Source: Puccinellia tenuiflora
Taxonomy: Eukaryota > Streptophyta > Magnoliopsida > Poales > Poaceae
Reading direction: 5' to 3'
DNA length: 64,000 nucleotides
Assembly (NCBI GenBank): GCA_012064385.1
Contig: QRDG01001831.1
Span: 1,160,126-1,224,125, forward strand
A program made the position numbers and the translations under genes. The first letter of the stretch is position 1. Every line of letters begins with the position of its first letter. Below the pieces are notes generated by a model that had not been told where the DNA came from, searched no databases, and was given only the letters and a program-made list of their open reading frames with translations. Of the stretch, positions 1-10,869 are shown piece after piece.

Positions 1-344
1 ACTAGAAACCAGTTGAAAGAGAAATTTTCGCAGGAGTGAAGCTAGTTGAGAACCTCTGTTGCTGGTGTTTTGAATTGTGTAAATTAAGGCTGTACAAGAG
101 GGCAACACACTATATATCAACCTTTCTTGCACTCCTAATCTCCTAGGGAATTTTACGTAGAGTGGGATCTACGTAGGCTACGATCATTATTTTAGTAGAA
201 ATTCATTGGCAATATATTGAAAAGTACGTTTTCAAGAACCTGCAATGCGCATCTTCTTGAGTGCGCTCCATAGCGTGGACCAAAAGTGAGATATATATAT
301 TTTTCTAATTGCGTCACCCGGGTCTTGAGCTCTATTCTATTTGG
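1..344. other. unassigned AT-rich sequence
   Basis: No convincing coding region or terminal structure is visible. The sequence runs into the diverged tandem repeat that follows and may belong to the same decayed element. Confidence 0.3.
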
Positions 345-1110
345 ATCTACTACTATGTAAAATTATCGTACTAGTTTGTTCAGCCAATTAAATGCTGGAG
401 TTCATAGAGAAGGGATGACAATAGAACACCCAGAAGCTACATCAATTAAAACCTAGCGAGTGATATTTGGGCTTATTTCTTTGTATCGTCACTTTATTTA
501 CACCATTGACCAACTCTAGTCACATCTTTGCAACTATATTTACTTTAATTTTCGAGTAAAAAGTGCATTTGTTATCTTTTATGTTAGCTTGAGTTGGTGC
601 ATGAATTTACAAGTGCATATAACTCTACATGGTATCAAAACAATAAGGTTTTGAGTGCAAGTCACCAAGGCAAAAACTTTTAGGAAACGTGTAACCCACT
701 CCAAGTCCATCTTGAACTCTATACTTTTGGGAATGCTACTATGTAATATTTGCGCACTACTTTGTTCAGCCAAATGCTGGAGTTTATGGAGAAAGGATGA
801 CAATAAAAACATTCAGAGGTTGAAAAACATAAAACCTCGCGGATGATGTTTCGGTTTATTTATCTGTATCGGACACCTTTTTTCATCATTCACCAACAAT
901 AGTCACAACTTTTTAACTAGATTTACTTGAAATTTAGAGGCATAAGTGTATATTGTATCTATCTATGTTAGCTTGAGCTGGCGGATGAATTGACGAGTGC
1001 ATGTAGCTCTACATGGTATCAAAACAAAGAGGTTTGTAGGGCAAGTCCCAAGTACGCACAAACAATATTCAGGAAACATGTACCCACTCCAGGTCCACAT
1101 TTAGGTCCGA
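345..1110 (+). repeat. diverged ~385-bp tandem repeat, probable LTR-element remnant
   Basis: Two head-to-tail units (about 345-730 and 731-1110) share several blocks. Examples are CTACTATGTAA near 350 and 735, AAATGCTGGAGTT at ~390 and ~772, GTTAGCTTGAG at ~582 and ~967, and CTCTACATGGTATCAAAACA at ~625 and ~1009. The TGGTATCAAAACA block resembles a tRNA-Met primer-binding site of Copia-type retrotransposons, so this may be a duplicated LTR/PBS junction. No open gag or pol is present. The retroelement origin is inference; the duplication is seen directly. Confidence 0.55.
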
Positions 1111-1948
1111 GTAGGCCACAAGAGTTTGTCGAGATGCAAGTATAATATATACGTTTCTCCATCAGCTGGATCTTTTTAATGAATTTATTGCTGCATTAAC
1201 TCCATGTTTTTTCGTTTGTGTTTTCCAGTTGCCTGACATACATTGAATAAATATTACAGTCTTGAATGTGACTTGCCAAAATTCTGCATGATAAGTATAC
1301 AATTCATCGCCAAAGGAAAACTTTGACACATTTAAAAGAAGAGCTTACACCTACAAAAGGCAAAACAAGAGGCACGACTTGCCAAAACCATAATTACTCA
1401 GGGTGCTCCCCTGAAGGTGGGATCATGATGCTTGATGATTTTAAAATAGTCATGCACACATTTTCTTTTACGTGTGCATGATTTGCGGACATCTTTGCCC
1501 TCTTTATCTTCTACGGACATTTGCTCGATGGAGCTGTCAAGTGCATTTTAATTTGTGTGCTCCATAACAACAATGATTTCAATGTTTTGATGTAACTCTT
1601 ATGGTAGCATATATGCAGATTTAGTAGAAAAAATGTAAATAATAGTATGGAGCAACATAAACATGACAGTCAAGAATGCAAGAATTCTTTACACTTGATG
1701 AAAATGAACTTTCTATTACATCAAGTGATATGTGATCTCTAGAGTAACACAACACTAATACGAACATCTTAACCTTATGGTTAGAGGGCGTGTAACAAGA
1801 ACTAGTCAAAGAAAAAGCTGCAATGTTTGCTATTATACCTTGCGACATTTCTAGTTATATATGTGTTTGGCATAATGGAGATGTGGATGTGCAGTGCGCT
1901 GCCATCACACCAATATGAGAAGATAAGATGTTGCTCATACTATGCTCA
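1111..1948. other. unassigned sequence
   Basis: AT-rich sequence with only short, unsupported open frames. No inverted termini, splice-supported exons or recognisable protein motifs were seen. Confidence 0.3.
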
Positions 1949-2340
1949 TTTTTTTTTACGGAACGCAGTCAACACTGCTTTCGATTATTTAAGGGAAACT
2001 GGGACAAATGCCGGCAGAACGAGTTACAGGGAATACGAACTGTACAGAAAAGAAAAGAAGCTAAGAAATAAAACTAGGGGAACCAAACTTTGGTCGGCTC
2101 CCATGGAGGGGAACGGACTACTCTCCCGGTTCCCACACCCATCTTAACACCCCTGCAGCATGCCAGGAGCGAAGCTCAGCAATGATCTTTTCAGCAAGAA
2201 TTGAGTTTTAGACAGCTTTGTTGTTGAAGATACGATTGTTCCTCTCCTTCCACAGCAACCACCAAGTGCACAGCGCAGTTGATCTCCATTTTTCCGCGCA
2301 AGCCTTAGTCCCCAGCGAGGTGCTACGCCTTGCGATTTAA
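1949..2340 (-). mobile_element. 3' end of an L1-type LINE with poly(A) tail
   Basis: On the minus strand, 2290-2150 encodes a stretch with WWLLWKERNNRIFNNKAV, which resembles the conserved C-terminal WxxWKxRNxRIF region of plant L1 reverse-transcriptase proteins. It is followed by a stop and a short 3' region. The plus-strand T run at about 1949-1958 fits the poly(A) tail of a minus-strand LINE. The 5' side is truncated near 2340, as is common for LINE insertions. No target duplication could be assigned. Confidence 0.6.
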
Positions 2341-2382
2341 TTAATAGAAGATCACAATTGATGTGAAATTAAACAAGCAAAT

Positions 2383-3575
2383 CACTACGGGAAAAACGGC
2401 CGCTGCCATGCAGCCATAAGTTGCCGTGCGTCTACGCACGGCAAAGAAACCGATCACGGGAAAGAACCAGAAAAACGCACGGCAAAGGAAAGTGCTCGGC
2501 AAAGAGGTAACGCAGCGCACGGAAAAGAATCGGTGCACGGCAAAGCGGCCAAAATGCGCACGGCAAAGAATCATTGCCGTCTGCTAAATCATAACGCACG
2601 GCAAAGCGGCCAAAATGCGCACGGCAAAGAAACATCGCACGGCAAAAAATCATTGCCGTGTGCTAAATCATAACGCACGGTAAAGACTGCGCTTTTCTGA
2701 TTGGCTCAGGCTGTTTCACGTGGATCACCAAACTGGACCGTTGTATCTAGCAGGATCCAACGGCCTAATCCCCCGTCTCCTCCTTCCCTTATCCCTTGTC
2801 TCCTCCTTCCCTTATCCATCCACCCACCACCACCGGGTGCGTGCATCCACCCACCACCACTGCGTGCGTGCTCCTAGCTCGCTGCTTCTGGGCAAGGAGA
2901 TGGTGGAGGTGAGCGAGCTCCGGCGGCGGAGCAAGCCAGGCGACCATGCACGCCGCGACAGAGGGCGCCGTCCCGCAGAGGAGCCGCGCCAGATGCAGTG
3001 CCGTCTTTCAGAAGCACGCCGCCGTCCTCACATCCTCGACCGCGAGCCAGATGCAGCGCCACCCTTCAGAAGCACGCCGCCGTCCTCGCGTCCTCGACCA
3101 TGCGCTAGATGCAGCGCCCTTCAAAAGAACGCCGCTGTCCTCGCGTCCTCGAACGCGAGCCAGATGCAGCGCCCTCGTCTTCATCGCCGTCCTCGCCGCG
3201 TCGGACGCCGAGACGAGCCAGGAGCAGCGCCGCCGTCCTCGTCGCGCCGATGACTGCGAGCCAGGAGGAGCACCGCCGTCTTCGTCGAGCCGCTCGACCC
3301 TGCTGCCGTCACGTTGGACGTCGTGGCGCGCCGTTGGGAGCCAAGAACACACCGCCGTCCATGTCGAGCTTGCGGGAACGCCACCGGAGGACGCCGGCCA
3401 GACCGGCATGATTTTTTTTAATAAAAGTGTGCCTCTTTGCCGTGCGTGGTGGAGGGATGGCGCACAGCAAAGATTCCCCGCACGGCAGTTATCGGCGGCT
3501 CACGGCGTTGCCGTGCGTATTATGCCCTTTGCCGTCCATTTTGGGTGCACGGCAATGTCCCCTTCTCCCGTAGTG
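2383..3575. mobile_element. non-autonomous CACTA element, 1,193 bp
   Basis: It begins CACTACGGGAAAAACGGC and ends with the reverse complement of CACTACGGGAGAAG. It is flanked by a perfect 3-bp target duplication AAT (2380-2382 and 3576-3578). Both ends carry many GCCGTGCG/CACGGCAAAG subterminal repeats in both orientations, the sites normally bound by the TnpA-like protein of CACTA elements. The interior (about 2700-3410) is GC-rich and gene-like, with a promoter-like start and a minisatellite. No transposase is present, so it would need one supplied in trans, plausibly from the large CACTA family in this window, which shares the subterminal motif. Confidence 0.9.
2985..3300 (+). repeat. ~57-bp GC-rich minisatellite inside the CACTA element
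   Basis: About five to six degenerate units begin AGATGCAGCGCC or AGGAGCAGCGCC and run through a CGCCGCCGTCCTCG core to GAGCC. Units start near 2991, 3049, 3107, 3162, 3220 and 3263. The open frame through it (2946-3710) is probably a by-product of GC-rich repetition and not a gene, although capture of a host exon is possible. Confidence 0.65.
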
Positions 3576-3989
3576 AATCATGGCAAAAGCTACCTAGATG
3601 GCAATGAATGTACTACATTCACGGAACTAGATGCAAGTTTGCACCAAACATTGATGCCCATGATTAAATATGATGACCATGGACGATTGTACTACATTCA
3701 CGGAGACTGATGGCACATGTACGTGTCTATATTGACGACTGGCGCCGCATAAAACATGCCTTTCGTGCGACGGTTCTACAAGTGCATGCATGTTGATGAC
3801 GTAAGCGATGGCATCACTAGATTCTCTCTTTATCTTTAAACCAAAAAAGATTTATCTCTCAAACCGTTAATGCGATTGTCGTGGTGGTAAACAAACAGAT
3901 GCCATAGGTAGGCTTATCTTGGGGCCGATGGACGCTGGAGGTACCGGGGAGGGTAGGAGCGTGTAGAGACGCACACGGAAAGACACGAA

Positions 3990-4721
3990 CACACACCAAT
4001 TTACCCAGGTTCAGGGCTCTCGTGAGGAGATAAAACCCCTACTCCTGCTTGTCTGATCTTTATATGATGGATTACACTTGAGCTACACAACGTTCCTTGA
4101 GCTGTATGGGAAGAACTATGCGCTGAAGGCGCTATACCGAGTCTCAGAGTAGCTCTTTAGCTCTCCTGGGGACACTAGTGTTCAATGAAGCAGCGTTTTG
4201 AGTCTAATGATGCGTCCCTATAAAATGAACCCCTGGTGCTCCTTATATAGAGAAGCCCAGGGCACACGTTAGGGCTGACGTTTGTGCTGGCGTAGGCAGC
4301 ACTGTGGCCACGACCGGCCCTCTGACTGCTTCGGTCATCCCCGCGTGGCCTGTCCAATCTATCAACTCCTGTGCACTGCTCCCTGGTACTGCTTCGGTCA
4401 GCAGCATGGATGACTGACTGCCCATCCCATGACCACCGAGTCAAGGGTTAGGCAGCGCGTCCCATCGTGCCAGTGGCAGGACGCCTGCTCCGTGATTGTA
4501 GGGACAAGACGTGAACCTTGACCAGGTGCCGAGGTAGAGCTTCATTCCTCCCGATCCGGCATAGGCATGCCAGATACCTCATGACTCGGTTTCTCCTTCC
4601 CTGCACACAAGAAGAACAAAGAAGATTCCGACATATAATTTGCATGATCCGACATATGGTTATGTCGGTTTAGCCTTAACCCGGTCGACTTCAAGTATAC
4701 CGATATGGTATGACGCACACA

Positions 4722-4772
<51 letters not shown>

Positions 4773-5480
4773 ACCCAGGTTCGGGGCTCTCGTGAGGAGA
4801 TAACACCCCTACTCCTGCTTGTCTGATCTATATATGATGGATTACACTTGAGCTAAACAACGCTCCTTGAGCTGTATGGGAAGAACTATGCGCTGAAGGC
4901 GCTATACCGAGTCTCTGAGTGGCTCTTTAGCTCTCCTAGGGACACTAGAGTTCAATGAAGCAGCGTTTTGAGTCTAATGATGCATCCCTATAAAAGGAAC
5001 CCCTGGTGCTCCTTATATAGGGAAGCCCAGGGCACACATTAGGGCTGACGTTTGTGCTGGCGTAGGCAGCACTGTGGCCACGACCGGCCCTCTGACTGCT
5101 TCGGTCATCCCCGCGTGGCCTGTCCAATCTATCAACTCCTGTGCACTGCTCCCTGGTACTGCTTCGGTCAGCAGCATGGATGACTGACTGCCCATCCCAT
5201 GACCACCGAGTCAAGGGTTAGGCAGCGCGTCCCATCATGCCAGTGGCAGGACGCCTGCTCCGTGATTGTAGGGACAAGACGTGAACCTTGACCAGGTGCC
5301 GAGATAGAGCTTCATTCCTCCCGATCCGGCATAGGCATGCCAGATACCTCATGACTCGGTTTCTCCTTCCCTGCACACAAGAAGAACAAAGAAGATTCTG
5401 ACATATAATTTGCATGATCCGACATACGGTTATGTCGGTTTAGCCTTAACCCGGTCGACTTCAAGTATAACGATATGGTA
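3990..5480 (+). repeat. ~770-bp tandem duplication within the solo LTR
   Basis: Copy 1 (about 3996-4715) and copy 2 (about 4768-5480) align at an offset of 770 bp with few differences. Landmarks are TTTACCCAGGTTC at both starts and TATGTCGGTTTAGCC near both ends. A CA microsatellite sits at the junction. The near identity suggests the duplication is recent, or was already present in the parent element's LTRs. Confidence 0.85.
4722..4768 (+). repeat. (CA)n microsatellite
   Basis: Nearly uninterrupted AC/CA dinucleotide run of ~47 bp at the junction of the LTR duplication. Confidence 0.95.
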
Positions 5481-6402
5481 TGTCGGTTTACCATTGACTC
5501 GGTCAACTCCGAGTCCACGCTTATTTCGCCATTTTGACCCTACTCAGGGGCTGCCCCCCGACAGCGATTGAAAATCCGTTTTCACCGTTAGCTTAGTCGC
5601 GACGAGATCTTCGAAACTAGATCCCATATTGTTATGTTTTGACAACTTTTTTTTTCGTCGGTAGATACCAGATTATTACCACTAACTTACCAGATTATAA
5701 TAACTTAGTTATCAGATTATCTGTATGTCATTCTGCACCAATATAAGGCTGATGGTACTAGTTTAAGTGGCTTGATACATCTCTCAGGTGTTGTAAAAGT
5801 TGAAACTCTTACTCTTTAACTATGCATATCATTATAAACGTCTAGAAACATATATGATATTTTCTAGTAATCATGAACACTTATCATGCTAGCTGCTCGT
5901 TATTAATTTGGTAACCATATTGTTATAATCTGGCAGCTGGTGTGATGGAAAATGGTCACACCTGATATGTAGTTGTGTTGCAATGTCAAAACTTATCTAG
6001 TAACCATATAAAATTATTGTGCTATCTATTTGTTGCTAATCCGATAGCTATGGTATAATAATCTGGTAGTTGGTGTGACGAAAAAACAATTCATCGGAAG
6101 ATATTAACATGGGATCTATTTTTGAAGCCCTCGTCGAGACGAACTCAACGGTGTAAACAAATCGCAAATCGGAATAACGGTTTAGAAGAAATCATTTTGA
6201 ATTTCCGAATTTGACAATTAATACGGTGATGTCATACATGACGTGGCAAATTACTACATGCAACCAAGTGCTCTCTGCTATAGGGAAATACACACGTAAA
6301 CTACCCGCCGCATGTGGAGGTTTTAAGTGCGGCGCTTTTCATTAGCTTTTCCCTTCTTTATATATAGGTTGGTAACGTCAGTAGGATGAACCATCAAATC
6401 TC

Positions 6403-6594
6403 ATGATTCCCAGTACTATTTACTTCTATCCTATAGAGAGAACTCATCTACCAAAGAACGATATTAGATTATCTAGAATTCAGACTCATGCAAATGTCGT
6501 CAGGCGAGCTGCATGTACATTAGGATATATGGATGGGGATACACTCAACCTTAGTACGCAGGATATGATGAGAAGAGGTGTGGATTTCGAGTAA
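6403..6594 (+). CDS. hypothetical 63-aa ORF, weakly supported
   Basis: A short ATG-to-stop frame with a TATA-like TTTATATATAGG about 40 bp upstream (6357-6368). The product has no recognised domain or signal peptide. Nothing conserved is visible around it, so it may be chance or a fragment of a longer, lost gene. Confidence 0.2.
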   Translation: MIPSTIYFYPIERTHLPKNDIRLSRIQTHANVVRRAACTLGYMDGDTLNLSTQDMMRRGVDFE

Positions 6595-6741
6595 TACCAT
6601 GAAATACAAAAGAATTTTGGATTCCCTCGGTGACAGCGCAGAGTGAACCGGTCATAAGTAATCTTGGTCTCAATCCGAGATTACAAGGCACATCACTAAA
6701 TTTAGGATAAACTGCCAGGGTAGGATAGGCTTTAATTAGTA

Positions 6742-6822
6742 CTACCTCTGTTCCATAATATAAGCCTTTTTAGCAAACTAATTTAGCTTGCTAAAAAAGC
6801 TTATATTGTGGAACGGAGGAAG
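6742..6822. mobile_element. Stowaway MITE, 81 bp
   Basis: TIRs CTACCTCTGTTCCATAATAT and its complement ending GAACGGAGGAAG flank a short hairpin centre with AGCAAACTAA/TTTAGCTTGCT. TA target duplications lie at 6740-6741 and 6823-6824. This is the common Tc1/Mariner-type Stowaway of grasses. Confidence 0.9.
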
Positions 6823-6824
6823 TA

Positions 6825-7396
6825 GCTATTTTTTTCTCGATCTGGGTATTCAACTACATCAGCTTGTCCCACTTTAATCACACCAGTAATAAACTCTCAC
6901 GCAAAACACCACCCATTTCTAGAAAGTTATGTCAAGTTCCAAACTTTTGTGTATTTCACTCTTTGTGGTTTACATTACCACCTTAAATAATTTTGTATAT
7001 CCCAAAAATGTGTTTACACCATTTGTCAAGTATATCCATTACTTAGACACCTTCCTCCACCAAATCTGAAAAGTTTATGATATTGTGAGATTATATCTAA
7101 TGAAAAGTATTACTACGCCACTTTTACCTAAATGGTATTTTTGTGTATATTTTCTCTTTTTAATTCATCATACTTGACATTTTATCTTACCTATACTTGT
7201 GGAGCTTCATAAACTTTTGTGAGAACGTAACAATTCTTGTCTGAATATAATCAGTATGTTTGCATTTGGATGGCCGTGTAGCTGCTTTCGAGAATTCTTA
7301 GGGTGGCCTTGTACCTATATTTTTAACGAGGAACATGGTTAAACATGAATGGGACTATAAGAAATACAACGTGAATAATAATGTATGTACATAGCA
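6825..7396. other. unassigned AT-rich sequence
   Basis: No supported gene, repeat terminus or strong open frame was seen between the two Stowaway insertions. Confidence 0.3.
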
Positions 7397-7651
7397 TTCC
7401 CTCCGTCCTACAATATATGATGTTTGACAAGTTATTTTAGCTTGCCAAAATCTTATATTATGGGCAGGGCGGACCCAAGCACAGCTAAGTGGGGGCAGTG
7501 GCCCCACTCGGATTTTAAATTTACAGTTTTCTTCAAGCTTGAAGAATGTTTTTACAAAAAAAAAAAATTTGTACAAGAATTGCTCCGGCCATCTGAAATG
7601 CCCCCATCGAAGTTTTTGTCTAGTCCGTCCCTGATTATGGGACATAGGGAA
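7397..7651. mobile_element. Stowaway MITE carrying a nested hAT MITE
   Basis: The left end TTCCCTCCGTCCTACAATAT and the right end (reverse of TTCCCTATGTCCCATAATAT) are Stowaway-type inverted repeats. The right TA is at 7652-7653; the left TA appears mutated to CA (7395-7396). The element is split by a second element at 7465-7633. Confidence 0.8.
7465..7633. mobile_element. hAT-type MITE, 169 bp, inside the Stowaway
   Basis: Termini CAGGGCGGACC and, inverted, CAGGGACGGAC are flanked by a perfect 8-bp duplication ATTATGGG (7457-7464 and 7634-7641). An 8-bp duplication with CAGGG ends is typical of hAT elements. The insertion lies in the right arm of the host MITE. Confidence 0.9.
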
Positions 7652-7653
7652 TA

Positions 7654-8593
7654 ACATCGAATAAAGTACCCATTGATGCCTGCAAGTGCACAGGTTGTTG
7701 TAGCTAGTTTCAAAATAAGAGTTTATCGATCCGGAGGGAGATGAGGAAATAGTCTTTGGCTTCTCCTTTGATTATCAAAAGAATTGTACCTGCAAGTTAC
7801 TTTGATCCAAAGCATGCAAGTATATGGAAAAGAGGATTGTTGTGTTGTTGGTGTTTTAGCAGGGAGTGAAAGAGAGTGAAAAGTGACAGAGCAATCAAAT
7901 GGTGATGGCTATGGAAACTGCAATCTAAAGGCGTTCTCAGGAAGCATCGGTTCCACCCTAGCATATTTATAGAGCGGAGATAGTTTATATCGTTTAATAT
8001 CTAATTGTTCATGTAGGGGCGGATTCCCCAATAAAGACGTGCCCTGAGTCTACCAGGCAGACATGCCCCGCACAACCACTGCTAGCCCTGGAAAGAACCC
8101 GAATTAACGGCATGAGCCTCTAGCAATTAAGGGATACAACCCGTGGATGGAGAGGAATTATGTGTCTCTTCATTACTCCCATGCTAATACATTGACAAGT
8201 GGTACCCCACCAGAGGAGGGTTTCAAGCCTACCTCCATTTGAGTATGGGGCACGATGACCACTAAATCATTACATTAACACGAACAGCCTATACTCCCGT
8301 CTTGAAGGAAAATATAGTGCGGTCGACGTTCGCACGATATACGGAAGTAGACCATTGCCACATGGCAACCGACATTAAACCATACGCATAACACCGAATT
8401 AAAAAAATTGTGACTGAGTTGTACTTTCGTCCGCATAACCTACGCAAGTCTGATCCTCGGATACAATACAAAGGTACAGGTCACAAGTGCTTGACCCAAG
8501 TCGACTACCACTAGACAGCACCTCGGACGCTAGTGCCCCACCTCGTGTCTTGACACCACTGGCACCGGTTCCTCCACCGTACCAGCCTCCGAG
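7654..8593. other. unassigned, probable decayed retroelement
   Basis: About 7676-7740 (GCAAGTGCACAGGTTGTTG then TTATCGATCCGGAGGGAG) resembles a repetitive sequence common in grass genomes. I could not place its ends or class. No supported coding sequence is present. Confidence 0.3.
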
Positions 8594-8989
8594 TCAAAGG
8601 AACACAGTGTCGCCACTACGAACGCCTCGTGGCCTGACTCCACCGGCGCCTCGGTCGCAACTGCCATGCCTCACTCTCTCGACACCGCCTCCAAAGCCGC
8701 CGAGACGACCCATCACGCTGGTGAAGACGGTAGTGCCGTTATCGCCGAAGCCTCCACCGTAGCCGCCGCCCATAGCCAGGAGGCCCGGCAGGTTCCCCAT
8801 GCCTCCCACGCCCACGAACAGGTTCTTAACACCAGCTGCTCCTACTCCGGACGCGCCATTCCCCGTGGGTACCGGAACTGGGGCTCTGTTGTGCAGCCAA
8901 GGTCCTAGCCAGTGGCATGGGCGTGTCGAAACGCACGAGTCAGAGCAGGAGGCAGGCAATTCTCTTGACCATGATTCTAGCACAAACAA
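8594..8989 (-). pseudogene. glycine-rich protein-like fragment
   Basis: A minus-strand frame of about 131 codons contains repeated glycine motifs, such as GVGGMGNLPGLLAMGGGYGG, resembling glycine-rich cell-wall proteins. An ATG at 8971-8969 in another frame starts a hydrophobic MVKRIACLLL but stops at once, so if this was a secreted glycine-rich protein it is frameshifted. The opposite strand reads as proline-rich, which is expected of the complement. Assignment is tentative. Confidence 0.3.
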
Positions 8990-9619
8990 CTAGCTTGATT
9001 CTACTCATGCTCTGTTTTATGAGTTGTGCTCGTGTGACCCTGTTGCCGCTGCACTTGTGGTAGAGTCTGCGGTTTAATTAGGCATCGGGAGCTAACTAGC
9101 GAGGTGGAGGGTGTGAATGAGGCCAGCAAGGGCATTATGAGGTGCCGAGCTGTTGATGCTCCTAGTTTCTTCTGTCCTTGTGAGGTCGACTTGAGCCGTT
9201 GAGCGGTTCAAAGCCCAGGGTAAAGCACAACCTGTTTGCTGCTAGTTTCCTTTTACTGCATTTACAGAGGTTGGTCACTAGTAACCTGATGCGCACAAAG
9301 GAAAAAAAAACAAGTGGAGCAAGTCTTTCTTTTCCCCGGCTTACTAGCAACTCCAGCCATCACCAACTTTATTAAAAGGGACCTAGCCATAGAACTTTTA
9401 TTGAATTGCACGCAGGAATACAAGCCGTGGAAGAGCAAGAACAATAACGTAGCCGACTGCCGGCTATATACACCCGCCACATCACTTATAGCCATCATGG
9501 CTATTAGGTTGGCTCCATTAAATATTTTAGTATTAGTGTCTGCATGTGCATGTCGGTATGTTGGAGTTGCATGCAAGACTCAAACGAAGTGCATGCGCAC
9601 AAAGGAAGGCATGTTATGA
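8990..9619. other. unassigned sequence
   Basis: Short overlapping frames occur on both strands, none with a recognisable domain. No terminal repeats were seen. Confidence 0.25.
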
Positions 9620-9636
9620 CACTACCGGAAAATCTA

Positions 9637-10853
9637 CACTAGTAGAAAATTGGTCTTTAGTCCCGGTTTGGAAGGGCTTTTAGTCCCGGTTTTCCATTCG
9701 GGACTAAAGGGTCGGGACTAAAGGCCCCCCCTTTTAGTCCCGGTTTGTTACGAACCGGGACTAAAGGACCCTCCACGTGGGCGCGATTGGGAGCTGGGTT
9801 AGAGGACCTTTTAGTCCCGGTTGATTTTTTTTTTTTTGAATCTTTGAATTATTTGTCAGTTCATTTCGAATCACCACCCGAATTTCACACTGCTCCACAC
9901 TTCTCCACCCATTCTCACACTTCGGCAAACTTCCCGATTGGTCACCCATCCTCACACTGCTCCACTCCCAGCACGCTTAACTTTTGAGTTCCTTCCCAAC
10001 TAGCTTCCATAATTGCATTGAGTACATCTTGATAATATTACGCTATCAATATTATTATCCCTTACACTTTGACGAGACATGATATTATTTTTTGAATTCC
10101 AAATCTATATTAACATAAACAACAATAATGAAGTAATACTAATCTTCACACAAAAATCAATTATTAATTCCAAAAAAATAAAATAATTTGAATTTCCGAC
10201 AAAAACTTAAATCTTCCTGCACGATGGCACATGCTATTATTTTTTGAATTCCAAACCTATATTAACATAAACAACAAATATTAATTAATACTAATCTATA
10301 TGCAGAAATAAATTATTAATTCAAAAAAAATTAAAAAATAAAATAATTTGAATTTCCGGCAAGAAACTTAAATTTGAGGACTAAAAATAACTTTAGTCCT
10401 GGTTTGTGATATGTCCAAAACATATTTGAATTTCCGACAAAAAACTTAAATTTGGATTTGAATTTCCGGCAAAAATAAAAAAAACCCTTTAGTCCCGGTT
10501 GATATCTCCAACCGGGACTAAAAATATCTTTAGTCCCGGTTTGTGATACGCACCGGGAACTAAAGACGTCACCCGCTTCGTCGACATCGGCATGGAATTT
10601 GAAAGTTTTCCAAATAAAAAAAAAAAAAATTTTAGTCCCGGATTGTATCTCTAACCGGGACTAAAGGTTATCGCGCTGTCCCGACCTCTGCGCAACCCTT
10701 TAGTCCCGGTTCGGACTAAAGGTTCCTTACGAACCGGGACTAAATCCTGCCGGCGTTCTGGCAGTTCGAACCGGGACTAATGCTCCCATTAGTCCCGGTT
10801 CGTAAGGAGACCGGGACTAAAGCCCTGGATGAAAGCCCTGTTTTCTACTAGTG
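9637..10853. mobile_element. nested non-autonomous CACTA MITE, 1,217 bp
   Basis: Termini CACTAGTAGAAAA and TTTTCTACTAGTG are flanked by a 3-bp duplication CTA (9634-9636 and 10,854-10,856). Subterminal repeats are of the TTTAGTCCCGGTT/AACCGGGACTAAA type, different from those of the host element, so it belongs to another CACTA family. The centre is AT-rich and noncoding. It inserted 17 bp from the left end of element 1, separating the terminal repeat from the subterminal sites. Confidence 0.93.
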
Positions 10854-10869
10854 CTATCTTTCCCGTGTA

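Larger units (their letters stand above)
3877..5563 (-). mobile_element. solo LTR (gypsy-like), 1,687 bp, with GCGAT duplication
   Basis: The insertion starts TGTCGTGG and ends CCCCCGACA, so it has TG...CA termini. It is bounded by a perfect 5-bp duplication GCGAT (3872-3876 and 5564-5568). Read on the minus strand it starts TGTCGGGGGGCAGCCCC, a start typical of grass LTRs; the orientation rests on this. No internal domain, PBS or polypurine tract is present, so it is a solo LTR left by LTR-LTR recombination. It carries an internal ~770-bp direct duplication. Confidence 0.85.
3822..6222. mobile_element. foldback / long-TIR DNA element A, split by a solo LTR
   Basis: With the inserted LTR removed, the left arm (about 3822-3876 plus 5564-5680) is the imperfect reverse complement of the right arm (about 6065-6222). 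Shared landmarks are AAACCGTTAAT, CCGTTTTCACCGTTAG, CTTCGAAACTAGATCCCAT and a T-rich TTTTTTCGTC. A related element lies at 24,240-24,815. No transposase is visible. Long inverted arms around a short AT-rich core suggest a foldback or Mutator-like non-autonomous element. The class and outer ends are inferred. Confidence 0.6.

Noticed and set aside
4542..4766. ORF with a (VC)n start
   Set aside because: It is a translation of the CA microsatellite.
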